A stretch of DNA of 64,000 bases, taken from contig CBDBCB010000022.1 of NCBI GenBank assembly GCA_965202745.1, forward strand, positions 496,001-560,000. Direction: 5' to 3'. The notes below the pieces were generated by a model. The model was given only the letters and a program-made list of their open reading frames with translations. It did no database searches and was not told the DNA's origin. Position 1 is the stretch's first letter. The number at the start of each line of letters is the position of its first letter. A program made the position numbers and the translations under genes. Shown in pieces: positions 42,666-51,197 of this stretch. Source of the DNA: JACKII01 sp965202745. Lineage in GTDB: Bacteria; Pseudomonadota; Alphaproteobacteria; Bin95.

Positions 42666-45110
42666 ATGATGAAACGCTGGTTGGTCCGCGGTTTGGTAAT
42701 GCTGGTTCTGCTGGTCGTTGTCGGTTTGGCGGCGGTCGTTGCCGTTGTCTATCATTACAGCACCGACCTGCCGGACAATACGGCGCTGCAAAAGTACGTG
42801 CCGCCGATCACAACGCGGGTACACGCCTCCAACGGCGACCTGATGGCGGAGTATGCTGAGGAATACCGCGTCTTCCTGCCAATTACTGAAATGCCGGATC
42901 GGCTCAAGCTGGCGTTTCTGTCGGCTGAAGACCAGGATTTCTACCATCATGGCGGCATTGATATGTTTGCGCTGGGACGCGCAGCGGTCACCAACATCTT
43001 CAACTATATGGAGGGACGGCGGCTGGTCGGCGGGTCCGGCATCACACAACAGGTCGCCAAGAACTTCTCCAACCTGAGCGAAGTTTCCTACGAGCGGAAA
43101 ATCAAAGAAGCCATCCTTGCCTATCGGATCGAGCGGGCGCGGACGAAGGACGAAATCCTCGAGCTCTACCTGAACCAGATTTACCTCGGCGCCGGCACCT
43201 ATGGCGTCGTAGCCGCCGCAATGCGCTATTTCGGGGAAATCCTGGACGAGTTGAGCATCGCACAGATAGCCTATCTGGCAGCGCTGCCCAAAGGGCCCAG
43301 CAACTATCACCCGGTCAACGATCACGACGCAGCAATCGCCCGCCGAAACTGGGTAATTGGCCGGATGGTCGACGATGGGGTTATCAGCCAGGCCGAAGGC
43401 AAGACCGCCACCGCCGAACCGCTGGTCGCCCCCAACCTGAAAACCGCCGGACAGCAGCCTGCCCCCTGGTTTGCGGAGCAAGTACGGCGGGAGGTCAAAG
43501 AGAAGTTCCCCAACGTCCACATCACCAATGATGGGCTCTCCGTCCGCACCACCATGGATCCCCAGTTGCAGACGATTGCCCAACGGGTGTTACGCAAAGG
43601 CTTGGAGACGTATGACCGACGGCATGGTTACCGCGGCCCGCTCGCCAAGCTGAACCCAAAGGGTGACTGGAAAAAAGAACTCGCCGCTGTTGAATCACCG
43701 GACCCTGGTGGCAGCGGTGAGGTCGCAATGGTCAATGAAGTGACCAAAGACGCTGCCAAGATCCAGTTCGGTGACGGCCGGACCGGCACCATCCCCTTTA
43801 GCGAAATGAGGTGGGCGGGCCCCTATAGCTTGAGCCGCCGGGCCCTGAAATTGCCCAACAGCCCTGCCGGGGTCGTTGAAACCGGAGACGCGATTTTCGT
43901 ACGGGCGGTAGAGAAATCAGCCAAGGGCAACAGCTATCCCAAAGACACCTATGAGCTGATCCAGGCACCGGAAGCCGACGGTGCAATCGTTGCCATTGAT
44001 CCATTCACCGGCCGCGTTCTTGCCATGGTCGGCGGCTACAATGCAGGCCGCAGCCAGTTCAACCGGGCGGTCCAAGCCATCCGGCAACCGGGTTCCGCCT
44101 TCAAACCTTTCGTCTACCTCACCGCACTGAACAATGGCTATACGCCGTCCAGCATCGTGCTGGATGCCCCGTTTGTGCAGCGGGATACCACGGTTCTGGG
44201 CAGCGGTTGGAAGCCGGGCAACTATAGCTCGGGCAAGTTCTATGGCCCCTCCCCGCTTCGCCTGGGCATTGAGCTGTCGCGCAATCTGATGACGGTCCGG
44301 CTCGCCAACGAAATCGGCATGGCCAAGATTGCTGACACTGCCGCGCGGTTCGGAGTCATCAATAAGATGGAACCAGTGCTCGCGATGGCCCTGGGCTCCG
44401 GCGAAACCACGCTGCTGCGCCTGACCACAGCCTACGCGATGCTGGTCAATGGCGGCCGGAAGATTGCACCGGCCTTTGTCGACCGGGTGCAAAACCGCCA
44501 AGGTGTGACTCTGTTCCGTGAGGACGGCAGACCGTGCGTAGGCTGCAATGGCGCAAATGCTTCGCTGGATATCGTCCCCTTGCCGCTACTGGAAACCGAG
44601 CAGGTGGACGATCCGGTATCGATCTATCAAACCGTGACGATGCTGCAGGGCGTAATCGATCGCGGCACCGCCACCTCTGCGCGGCTCTCGGGCGTGCCCC
44701 TGGCTGGCAAGACCGGCACCACAAACGATGCAATTGATGCCTGGTTCGTCGGCTTTTCCTCTGACTTGGCAGTCGGTGTGTTTGTCGGCTTTGACACCCC
44801 CCGAAGCCTGGGGCCCAGCGAAGCCGGCGGTTTGATCTCTGCGCCGATATTCGGTGACTTCATGAAAGAGGCGTCAGCGCTCTATCCAACCCAGCCATTC
44901 CGCGCGCCGCCCGGTGTGCGTCTGGTAACCGTCAGCGCTAAATCCGGTGCCTTGCCAGGGATTGGTGATACCGACGTGGTCACCCAGGCATTCCGGCCCG
45001 GCTCGGAACCCACATCGGAGGACGCAAACACGACGTCCTCCTCCAGCCAAGACGAAGAGCCGAAGACAGAAGCCAAAAAGGCGCGTAAAAAGATCGGTGG
45101 ATTGTACTAG
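42666..45110 (+). CDS. mrcA: Bifunctional penicillin-binding protein 1A
   Basis: Polymerises glycan strands and cross-links peptides in the cell wall. From MMKRWLVRGLVMLVLLVVVG it has a single membrane anchor. The glycosyltransferase GT51 domain contains the catalytic Glu in FLSAEDQDFYHHGGIDMFAL and GGSGITQQVAKNFSNLS. An OB-like insert (about residues 320-400) is typical of PBP1a. The transpeptidase domain has the SxxK motif in QPGSAFKPFVYLTAL, the SxN motif in ELSRNLMTVRLANE and KTGTTNDAIDAW. The C-terminal tail is Ser/Glu/Lys rich. ATG at 42666 is preferred over 42615 because the membrane anchor begins there and GGAAAG precedes it. It is 814 residues long. Confidence 0.96.
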   Translation: MMKRWLVRGLVMLVLLVVVGLAAVVAVVYHYSTDLPDNTALQKYVPPITTRVHASNGDLMAEYAEEYRVFLPITEMPDRLKLAFLSAEDQDFYHHGGIDMFALGRAAVTNIFNYMEGRRLVGGSGITQQVAKNFSNLSEVSYERKIKEAILAYRIERARTKDEILELYLNQIYLGAGTYGVVAAAMRYFGEILDELSIAQIAYLAALPKGPSNYHPVNDHDAAIARRNWVIGRMVDDGVISQAEGKTATAEPLVAPNLKTAGQQPAPWFAEQVRREVKEKFPNVHITNDGLSVRTTMDPQLQTIAQRVLRKGLETYDRRHGYRGPLAKLNPKGDWKKELAAVESPDPGGSGEVAMVNEVTKDAAKIQFGDGRTGTIPFSEMRWAGPYSLSRRALKLPNSPAGVVETGDAIFVRAVEKSAKGNSYPKDTYELIQAPEADGAIVAIDPFTGRVLAMVGGYNAGRSQFNRAVQAIRQPGSAFKPFVYLTALNNGYTPSSIVLDAPFVQRDTTVLGSGWKPGNYSSGKFYGPSPLRLGIELSRNLMTVRLANEIGMAKIADTAARFGVINKMEPVLAMALGSGETTLLRLTTAYAMLVNGGRKIAPAFVDRVQNRQGVTLFREDGRPCVGCNGANASLDIVPLPLLETEQVDDPVSIYQTVTMLQGVIDRGTATSARLSGVPLAGKTGTTNDAIDAWFVGFSSDLAVGVFVGFDTPRSLGPSEAGGLISAPIFGDFMKEASALYPTQPFRAPPGVRLVTVSAKSGALPGIGDTDVVTQAFRPGSEPTSEDANTTSSSSQDEEPKTEAKKARKKIGGLY

Positions 45111-45140
45111 CAGGCTGCTGGGACTTTTTCAGCATCCTGC
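45110..45140. terminator. Possible terminator hairpin between convergent mrcA and ferredoxin genes
   Basis: GCAGGCTGCTG (45110-45120) and CAGCATCCTGC (45130-45140) pair at 10 of 11 positions around a T-rich 9-nt loop. The stem starts in the mrcA stop codon. A T-run after the stem is missing, so intrinsic termination is uncertain, but the location between convergent genes is suitable. Confidence 0.4.
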
Positions 45141-45201
45141 CAACCGGCCGCGGAGAGATACTTAAACCGACCGGGATTCCGTTGATCAAGCCCAGCGGGG
45201 C

Positions 45202-45519
45202 TTACATCAAGGCGTCAGGCGCAATCGTGACTTTCATGCCATCCATAGACGCATCAAACTCGATCTGACAGGACAAACGCGAAGTGTCGAAAACCTCCAA
45301 CGCGAGGTCGAGCATATCGATCTCTTCCTCGTTCTTTTCGCCGATCTTGCCGAACCATTCCTGATCGACCACAACGTGACAGGTCGCACAAACGCATGAG
45401 CCGCCGCATTCTGCCTTAATCGGCAGACCGCCATCCCGGATAATTTCCATGATGGTCCAGCCGTCGGTGGCTTCAACTTCGTGCTCAACACCATGGCCGT
45501 CAGTTACCAGGATATTCAT
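45202..45519 (-). CDS. 2Fe-2S ferredoxin (adrenodoxin/putidaredoxin type)
   Basis: A 105-residue [2Fe-2S] ferredoxin. The cluster ligands are in ECGGSCVCATCHVVV (the C-x5-C-x2-C arrangement with one extra Cys inside) and the fourth Cys in RLSCQIEFDA. The acidic surface helix EEEIDMLDLALEVF, typical for docking to a reductase and to P450 or iron-sulfur assembly partners, is present. It lies 33 bp downstream of a ferredoxin--NADP reductase gene in the same direction, so the two are a likely electron-transfer pair. The redox client is not encoded nearby. Confidence 0.94.
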   Translation of the reverse strand: MNILVTDGHGVEHEVEATDGWTIMEIIRDGGLPIKAECGGSCVCATCHVVVDQEWFGKIGEKNEEEIDMLDLALEVFDTSRLSCQIEFDASMDGMKVTIAPDALM

Positions 45520-45552
45520 GGGTTCTTTGCTCCTATCGTCGGTCCAGCGCGG

Positions 45553-46599
45553 CTAACGCACGCCCAGTTTTTTCTGCAGGTCGCTGGATGAAGTGGTGTA
45601 CTGGAACCGAAGCCGCTCGCCGGGGCGCGCCAGCTTAAACGCTTCATGGCTCATCAGCGCCGCTTCGTGGAAGCCCGACAGAATGAGCTTCAGCTTGCCG
45701 GGGTAGGTGTTGATGTCGCCGATGGCAAAGATGCCGGGCACATTGGTCTCGAACTTTTCCGTATCTACCGGAATCAGGTTCTGCTCCAGGCCGATGCCGA
45801 ACTCGGCGACCGGGCCCAGTTTCATGGTGAGGCCATAAAATGCCAGCAGCGTGTCGCACTCGTGCACGAACTCGCCTGTCTCTTTGCTCTCCAGCCGCAC
45901 GCCGGTCATGGTTGGCGCGTTACCCTCAACGCCCCGCAACTGAGCGATATGCAGTTGGGATTTGCCGGAATCGACCAGTTCCCGCATCGCTTCTACCGAG
46001 TGCGGCGCGGCGCGGAAGCCGTCGCGGTGATGGGTCAGCGAAACCGACTTGGCCACATCCTGCAGCGCCAGGAACCAATCCAGCGCCGAGTCGCCGCCGC
46101 CGGCGATCAGGATGTTACGGTCCCGGAAGAGCTCGATCTTGCGAACGGCATAGAAGACGCTTTCATCCTCGAATGCCTCGAGCCCGTCGATCCGTGGTTT
46201 TTTCGGCACAAAGCTGCCGCCACCAGCCGCGATCACCAGCACCGGCGCTTCCAGAACGACACCGCCGTCGGTCTTCAGCCGCCAGTTACCATTATCAAGC
46301 TTGATCAGCTCTTCCGCCATTTCCTGGAGGTGGAACTCCGGATCAAACGGCGCAATCTGCTCCATCAGCTTTTCGGTCAGCTCCTGACCTGTGCAAATGG
46401 GAATGCCCGGAATGTCGTATATCGGCTTTTCAGGGTAAAGTTCCGCACATTGCCCGCCTGCCCGGTCGAGAATATCGACCAGATGCGTTTTCAGTCCCAA
46501 TAGACCAAGCTCAAACACGGCGAACAGGCCGACCGGGCCCGCGCCGACGATAACCACGTCGGTTTGGTGCGTTGCTTCGCTCACGGCGATAGTCTCCAC
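45553..46599 (-). CDS. Thioredoxin-reductase-like ferredoxin--NADP reductase
   Basis: A 348-residue flavoprotein that passes electrons between NADPH and ferredoxin. Signatures are VIVGAGPVGLFAVFELGLLG (FAD), GGQCAELYPEKPIYDIPGIP, the NADPH-binding LIAGGGDSALDWFLALQDV, and FAIGDINTYPGKLKLIL near the C-terminus. The C-terminal extension FQYTTSSSDLQKKLGVR carries the aromatic residue that stacks on the flavin in this group. The GTG start at 46597-46599 gives METIAVSEATHQ. The adjacent ferredoxin gene supports the assignment. It shares all signatures with the paralogue at 10.3-11.3 kb but is clearly divergent from it. Confidence 0.95.
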   Translation of the reverse strand: METIAVSEATHQTDVVIVGAGPVGLFAVFELGLLGLKTHLVDILDRAGGQCAELYPEKPIYDIPGIPICTGQELTEKLMEQIAPFDPEFHLQEMAEELIKLDNGNWRLKTDGGVVLEAPVLVIAAGGGSFVPKKPRIDGLEAFEDESVFYAVRKIELFRDRNILIAGGGDSALDWFLALQDVAKSVSLTHHRDGFRAAPHSVEAMRELVDSGKSQLHIAQLRGVEGNAPTMTGVRLESKETGEFVHECDTLLAFYGLTMKLGPVAEFGIGLEQNLIPVDTEKFETNVPGIFAIGDINTYPGKLKLILSGFHEAALMSHEAFKLARPGERLRFQYTTSSSDLQKKLGVR

Positions 46600-46631
46600 G
46601 CTATGGTCAAAATTATGGTGCCGGTATCTGC

Positions 46632-46817
46632 TTAGAACTTCTCTTTTGGCTCCACCACCTGGCGGCCACGGTACATGCCGGTCTCCAGGTCAATGTGATG
46701 CGGACGGTGGAATTCGCCAGAGTCCTTGTCTTCGCGCAGATTGGTGTGTTTTAGCGAGTCATGCGCGCGGCGCATACCGCGCTTGGACGGGGTGGTTTTC
46801 TTCCTGGGGACAGCCAT
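46632..46817 (-). CDS. rpmF: 50S ribosomal protein L32
   Basis: The 61-residue protein starts MAVPRKKTTPSKRGMRRAHD and ends YRGRQVVEPKEKF, the full L32 pattern. The four-cysteine zinc ribbon of some L32 proteins is absent, so this is the C-minus form. In many bacteria rpmF is followed by plsX and fabH; here the next gene is the ferredoxin--NADP reductase, so that linkage is lost. A strong sigma-70 promoter lies upstream at 46884-46912. Confidence 0.97.
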   Translation of the reverse strand: MAVPRKKTTPSKRGMRRAHDSLKHTNLREDKDSGEFHRPHHIDLETGMYRGRQVVEPKEKF

Positions 46818-46883
46818 AGAAGGTACTCCTAAAATATCGGACGGCCGCTAAGGACGTTCCCTGCGGCCGCATCGGAAACGAGG

Positions 46884-46912
46884 CTTATAGGGCTTCGTAT
46901 TTCTTTTGCCAA
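46884..46912 (-). promoter_or_regulatory. Sigma-70 promoter for rpmF
   Basis: On the minus strand TTGGCA (46907-46912) and TATAAG (46884-46889) are 17 bp apart; each matches the consensus hexamer at 5 of 6 positions. The predicted start near 46877 would leave a leader of about 60 nt before rpmF, consistent with a highly expressed ribosomal protein gene. Confidence 0.65.
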
Positions 46913-47007
46913 GCACTGCCTATGGGTTTGTGCGCCGCAGGTTGAATGCCTAAGGTGGCCCCTCCACGCGTTCACTCAAGGCACAATCATCAAGGAGACG
47001 CCAAAGC

Positions 47008-47424
47008 ATGAGCGACAATCCCGGCCGGCCGGTACCGAAGGCCACGCCCGAAACCCAGCATTTCTGGGACGGCTGCAACGACGGCAAGATCATTCTCCAG
47101 CGCTGCAAGGACACGGGCCAAGCCTATTTCCCGCCGCGGCCCTTCAGCCCCTTCACCGGCTCCCGCAATGTGGAGACCTTTGAAGCAAGCGGCAAAGGCG
47201 TGCTCTGGTCCTATATTATAAGCCATCGCGATCATCCGAATTTCGACATGAAGGCCCCCTATGCCATCGCCGTCGTGAAGCTCGATGAGGGCGTGCAGAT
47301 GATGACCAACATCATGGACTGCGAGCAGACGCCGGAAGCGCTGCAACTGGACATGCCGTTGCAGGTGACCTTCAAGCGCCTGTCCGACGACATTAACCTG
47401 CCGCTGTTCAAGCCGGCCTCTTAA
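47008..47424 (+). CDS. DUF35 / OB-fold acyl-CoA-associated protein, zinc ribbon degenerate
   Basis: A 138-residue protein of the DUF35 family: an N-terminal rubredoxin-like zinc ribbon and an OB fold, usually a partner of a thiolase-like protein. The order is fitting: FWDGCNDGKIILQRCKDTGQ, YFPPRPFSPFTGSRN, then the OB fold KGVLWSYIISHRDHPNFDMK with PYAIAVVKLDEGVQMM. Most family members have two C-x2-C pairs in the ribbon; here C-x2-C becomes C-x2-T and the second pair becomes S-x2-T, so a zinc site is unlikely. AAGGAGA precedes the ATG. The thiolase-like gene follows after 29 bp. Confidence 0.88.
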   Translation: MSDNPGRPVPKATPETQHFWDGCNDGKIILQRCKDTGQAYFPPRPFSPFTGSRNVETFEASGKGVLWSYIISHRDHPNFDMKAPYAIAVVKLDEGVQMMTNIMDCEQTPEALQLDMPLQVTFKRLSDDINLPLFKPAS

Positions 47425-47453
47425 AGCGCCCCAGAATAAGGAAACGCAGAACC

Positions 47454-48596
47454 ATGAAACCAGGTTCCGTCGCCGTAGTCGGCGCTGCTGAGACCACAGA
47501 GCTCGGCAAACTCCCCCATATCTCCAACATTCAGTTGCACGCGGATGCCGCGCTCAACGCCATGGCCGATTGCGGCATTGGCCCGGGCGACATCGATGGC
47601 ATCGCCACCGCGCGCGAAAACCCGATTGAGATCGCCCACTATCTCGGCATCAAGCCGCGCTATGTGGACGGCACCAGCGTCGGCGGCTGTTCGTTCATGA
47701 TCCACGTCCGCCACGCGGTCGCGGCCATCGAGAGCGGCATGGCCAACACCATCCTCATCACCCATGGCGAAAGCGGACGCAGCCAGGTCGGCATGACACC
47801 CCGCGGCGTCAACATGGCGTTGCAGGACGGTCAGTTCCAGATCCCCCATGGCGTCACCAATCCGCCAAGCATGTTCACCATTCCGGTACTGCGCTACCTG
47901 AAGACCTATGGCGTTGACATTGAAAAGGTGGCGAACGTGGCCGTGGTTCAACGTGAATGGGCTGCAAAGCACCCTCGCGCGACCTTCCGCGATCCGCTGA
48001 CCGTCGATGACGTCATGAACGCCCGGATGATCGCCTGGCCGTTCTCGCTGCTGATGTGCTGCCTGGTGACCGACGGCGGCGGCGGGCTGATCCTGACCAG
48101 CGCTGACCGTGCCAAGGACTTCAAGACCAAGCCCGTCTATGTCATGGGCGCAGGCGAAGCCGGCGAGCACACCATGGTCAGCCAGATGAGCGACTTCACC
48201 TCGTCTCAGGCTTTCCGCATTGCGGGCGAGAACGTCTGGGAATCCTCAGGCATGAAGCACTCCGAAGTCGACCACCTGATGATCTACGACGCGTTCGCGC
48301 ATCTGCCGATCTATGGCCTGGAAGACCTGGGCTTTGTTGGCCGCGGCGAAGGCGGCGACTTCATCTGGGAAGGCAACGCCAAGCCGGGCGGCAAGCTGCC
48401 GTTGAACACGAACGGCGGCGGCCTGTCTTACATGCACTCCGGCATGTACGGCATGTACGCTCTGCAGGAGAGCATCCGCCAGATGCGCGGCACATCTCCG
48501 GCCCAGGTAGAGGGTGCGAAGACCAGCCTCTGCCACGGTGTCGGCGGCATGTTCTCGGCGAGCGGCAGCATCATGTTCTCGAACGAAGTGCCATGA
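47454..48596 (+). CDS. Thiolase-like protein (lipid-transfer/SCP-x type)
   Basis: A 380-residue thiolase-fold protein. Recognisable parts are VAVVGAAETTELGKLP, ADAALNAMADCGIGPGDIDG, the nucleophile region VDGTSVGGCSFMIHVRHAVA with a Cys, YDAFAHLPIYGLEDLGFVG, and NTNGGGLSYMHSGMYGMYAL where classical thiolases have the G-H-P motif, ending with TSLCHGVGGMFSASGSIMFS. It pairs with the upstream DUF35 protein, the standard arrangement for thiolase/DUF35 complexes acting on branched or steroid-derived acyl-CoAs. The altered His motif means canonical thiolysis is uncertain. Substrate unknown. Confidence 0.85.
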   Translation: MKPGSVAVVGAAETTELGKLPHISNIQLHADAALNAMADCGIGPGDIDGIATARENPIEIAHYLGIKPRYVDGTSVGGCSFMIHVRHAVAAIESGMANTILITHGESGRSQVGMTPRGVNMALQDGQFQIPHGVTNPPSMFTIPVLRYLKTYGVDIEKVANVAVVQREWAAKHPRATFRDPLTVDDVMNARMIAWPFSLLMCCLVTDGGGGLILTSADRAKDFKTKPVYVMGAGEAGEHTMVSQMSDFTSSQAFRIAGENVWESSGMKHSEVDHLMIYDAFAHLPIYGLEDLGFVGRGEGGDFIWEGNAKPGGKLPLNTNGGGLSYMHSGMYGMYALQESIRQMRGTSPAQVEGAKTSLCHGVGGMFSASGSIMFSNEVP

Positions 48597-48694
48597 TCCT
48601 AATCGGATCAGGCTACTGCTAGAATGGAGACTCGGCTCAGCAATGGGCCCGGCCTCTCTCTTTATTACGTCCGATGAACACGGATTGACCGGAT

Positions 48695-49705
48695 ATGAAC
48701 TCCCACCTCTCCCGCCAGATCGCCAACACCCCACTCCAGGTCACCCAGCTTGGCATGGGCGGGGCGAGCCTTGGCGACATGCATGCCACCATCCCGGAGG
48801 CGCAGGCATCGACTACCATTGAGGCGGCGCATGCGGCGGGGATTGGCTATTTCGACACCTCGCCCTGGTGCGGCAACACAAAGAGCGAGCTTCGCCTCGG
48901 TCATGTGCTGCGGGACAGTTTTGTGATTTCCACCAAGGTCGAGCGGGTGCACTCACGCCCTGCCGACCCGGACAATTACCGCCACCCGGCCTGGAAAGGC
49001 GGCCTGCCATTCGAGCCGCGCTTCGACTATTCGCACAACGCCATCCTGAAAAGCTATGAGATGAGCCTTGCCCGCCTGGGTCTGAACCGGGTGGAGGCGC
49101 TGCTGATCCACGACCTGGACCCCGGGCACCAGGGCTCTGAGGAGGCCGTGACGGCAGCGCTGGATACGCTCAGCGGCGGCGGGTTCCGGGCGCTGGCGGA
49201 CCTGAAGGCCAGCGGGGAGATCATGGCCATTGGCGCGGGCGTCAACCTCACCGGCATGATCCCGCGTTTTCTGGAGCGCTTCCCGATCGACTTCTTCCTG
49301 GTCGCCATGCCCTACACGCTGATGGACCAACACGGCCTGGCGGAGTTGGACCTCTGCCAGGAACGCGGCGTGTTCGTCGTGATTGGTGCGCCATTCGCCT
49401 CCGACATTCTGGCGGTCGGGCCGCAGCTTGGCGCGACCTTCGGCTATAGAACTGCCCGTGACAGCGTCATGGAGAAAGCGGCGGCCATCCAGGCGGTCTG
49501 CGCGCGGCACGGCGTGCCGATGGGCGCGGCTGCACTGCAATTCCCCTTCGGCCACCCGAGCGTGGCCTCCATCATTCCCGGCCCTGTCTCGCCTGAACAG
49601 GTGCGGATCAACCTCGCCTGGATGCGGACAGAGGTGCCGGCAGACCTGTGGGCGGAGTTAAAAACCGAAGGGTTGATTGCGCCGGAAGCACCAGTGCCCG
49701 AGTGA
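48695..49705 (+). CDS. Aldo/keto reductase (D-threo-aldose 1-dehydrogenase-like)
   Basis: A 336-residue NADP-dependent aldo/keto reductase of the TIM-barrel fold. It has LGMGGASLGDMHATIPEAQA at the N-terminus, then the catalytic Asp region GIGYFDTSPWCGNTKSELRL. The usual active-site Tyr is replaced by Trp-Cys in this segment. The barrel Lys is in VISTKVERV and the His in EALLIHDLDPG. The C-terminal cofactor region includes LQFPFGHPSVASIIPGPVSP. It resembles L-fucose/D-arabinose dehydrogenases and could act on sugars or other carbonyls. It may follow the thiolase gene in one transcript (98 bp gap). Confidence 0.87.
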   Translation: MNSHLSRQIANTPLQVTQLGMGGASLGDMHATIPEAQASTTIEAAHAAGIGYFDTSPWCGNTKSELRLGHVLRDSFVISTKVERVHSRPADPDNYRHPAWKGGLPFEPRFDYSHNAILKSYEMSLARLGLNRVEALLIHDLDPGHQGSEEAVTAALDTLSGGGFRALADLKASGEIMAIGAGVNLTGMIPRFLERFPIDFFLVAMPYTLMDQHGLAELDLCQERGVFVVIGAPFASDILAVGPQLGATFGYRTARDSVMEKAAAIQAVCARHGVPMGAAALQFPFGHPSVASIIPGPVSPEQVRINLAWMRTEVPADLWAELKTEGLIAPEAPVPE

Positions 49706-49734
49706 GGCGACAGGTCATCAAGCCCTCCCTCCTT

Positions 49735-49832
49735 TCATCCTGAATAACCCCGGATTGCAGTCCGGGGCGTATCGAAGGATCAGCGCACACTTCGTCCTTC
49801 CATAAGGCGGCGATGCCGCCTACTCAGGGTGA
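49735..49832. repeat. Nested palindromic intergenic repeat (REP/BIME-like)
   Basis: Two hairpins, CCCCGGA-TCCGGGG (49748-49767) and GGCGGC-GCCGCC (49806-49820), are enclosed by an outer inverted repeat TCATCCTGAATA (49735-49746) and TACTCAGGGTGA (49821-49832), matching at 10 of 12 positions. The inner flanks TATCGAAGGAT and TCCTTCCATA are complementary at most positions. The unit sits between convergent genes and resembles repeat families scattered in alphaproteobacterial genomes. No second copy is seen in this window. Confidence 0.7.
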
Positions 49833-49855
49833 GAGGAAACGAGGAAGCTGCCCGC

Positions 49856-51046
49856 CTACTCCGCCACCACCGGGACATGCTCCCCATCCACCGGCAGGCC
49901 CAATGCCAGGCGGAGCGACTGGTGGTAGTGGATCAGGGCGGGCTCGTTCCGGCTGAAGACGATGCTTTGCTGCGCGCCGGAGCCAAAGCCGATCTGCATG
50001 GTGCGGCTCGCCGGGAAGTCCTCCGTCGTGATGACGTTGAGGGCCAGGTCCATATTGGCGTCCCAGTGGCGCTTCTCGTCCTCGTTCTCTACCGGCTTGG
50101 GGATATAGAGCGACATCTCCATGACAGAGCGGTCCGGCCGCCCAGCCACCGGGAAGCAGCGGTAGATTTCCATATGGTCGCCCTGGGGCGAGAACACCGT
50201 GTTCGCAAACATCTGCGTGACGATGGTGGAATTCCACATCAGGTCCCACTCGCTTTCCGGCTTTTCCCGTAACCGGTCCAGCTTGGCGCGGGGATAGGTG
50301 GTGCGCGAGTTCGGCCCGAACATCTCGAAATGGTCAATGTTCGGCTTCAGCACACCGCGCAGCGTATCGGCGTGCAGAAAGCCGAAATGGTACCCTTCCA
50401 AAAAGGTATCCACGAGGAGCTTGTAATTCATCTCCTCATAGTGCGCGTGGCGCGAATGGAAATGGTAGGTGTCCAGCTTCCAGAACTTGAGGTCCTCTTC
50501 CAGTCCACACAGCCATGGGTCGATGTCCAGATCGGCGGAACCATCCGCAGCAGGCGTCGGCAACACCCAGACCATGCCGTACTTCTCTGCCAACGGCAGG
50601 GGTGTCAGGCCAGCCCTGCTGTCCATAGCCCCTGCGAAAGACTCTGCCTCCGGCACCGCCCGCAGCGAGCCGTCGTCGGCATAGACCCAGGCGTGATAAG
50701 GGCACCGGAACGAGCGGGCTTTGCCGCAGCCATCCACCACTTTAGCACCGCGGTGGCGACAGACATTCAGGAACGCCCGCAGCTTCCCATCCCGCCCACA
50801 CATGACCAGGATCGGCACGCCAGTCAGATCGTCTGTGCGGTAGGAGCCGTTTTCCGGCCAATCAGCGGACAGGCCCATGACGACAGGCCGCCCGCGGATC
50901 AACCGTTCCTCCTCCAGCTTGTGCCGTTCCGGGCAGCTATAGGCAGAGACAGGATTCTCCCACGGCGCTTGAGCCATGACAGTCGTCTTAGTCTCATCGT
51001 AGTGCAACAACTGCTTGAGGATGCCAATTTCTTTGGCTCGATCCAT
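49856..51046 (-). CDS. Rieske non-heme iron oxygenase, alpha subunit
   Basis: The catalytic subunit of an aromatic-ring-hydroxylating or similar dioxygenase (396 residues). The N-terminal Rieske [2Fe-2S] domain has the ligands in NVCRHRGAKVVDG and SFRCPYHAWVYADDGS, with a CxH-x16-CxxH spacing. The catalytic domain has the mononuclear iron site in DTFLEGYHFGFLHADTLRG (two His and an Asp bridge) and the third ligand later. No beta subunit or reductase gene is adjacent, so electron partners must come from elsewhere; the ferredoxin and reductase genes at 45-46.6 kb are a possibility. Substrate unknown. Confidence 0.9.
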   Translation of the reverse strand: MDRAKEIGILKQLLHYDETKTTVMAQAPWENPVSAYSCPERHKLEEERLIRGRPVVMGLSADWPENGSYRTDDLTGVPILVMCGRDGKLRAFLNVCRHRGAKVVDGCGKARSFRCPYHAWVYADDGSLRAVPEAESFAGAMDSRAGLTPLPLAEKYGMVWVLPTPAADGSADLDIDPWLCGLEEDLKFWKLDTYHFHSRHAHYEEMNYKLLVDTFLEGYHFGFLHADTLRGVLKPNIDHFEMFGPNSRTTYPRAKLDRLREKPESEWDLMWNSTIVTQMFANTVFSPQGDHMEIYRCFPVAGRPDRSVMEMSLYIPKPVENEDEKRHWDANMDLALNVITTEDFPASRTMQIGFGSGAQQSIVFSRNEPALIHYHQSLRLALGLPVDGEHVPVVAE

Positions 51047-51197
51047 GGCTCTTTACCCATCAAATTCGATCACGGACCCTAACATTCCGGGTTGCCCAGG
51101 TCCAATGCGCCAGATGCAACCCAATCCCGGCAGACCAATCAGCTGACTCCTTTTAGAAAGGCCGCAAATCATCTGCGCCAGAGAAGGAAATTCTGCC

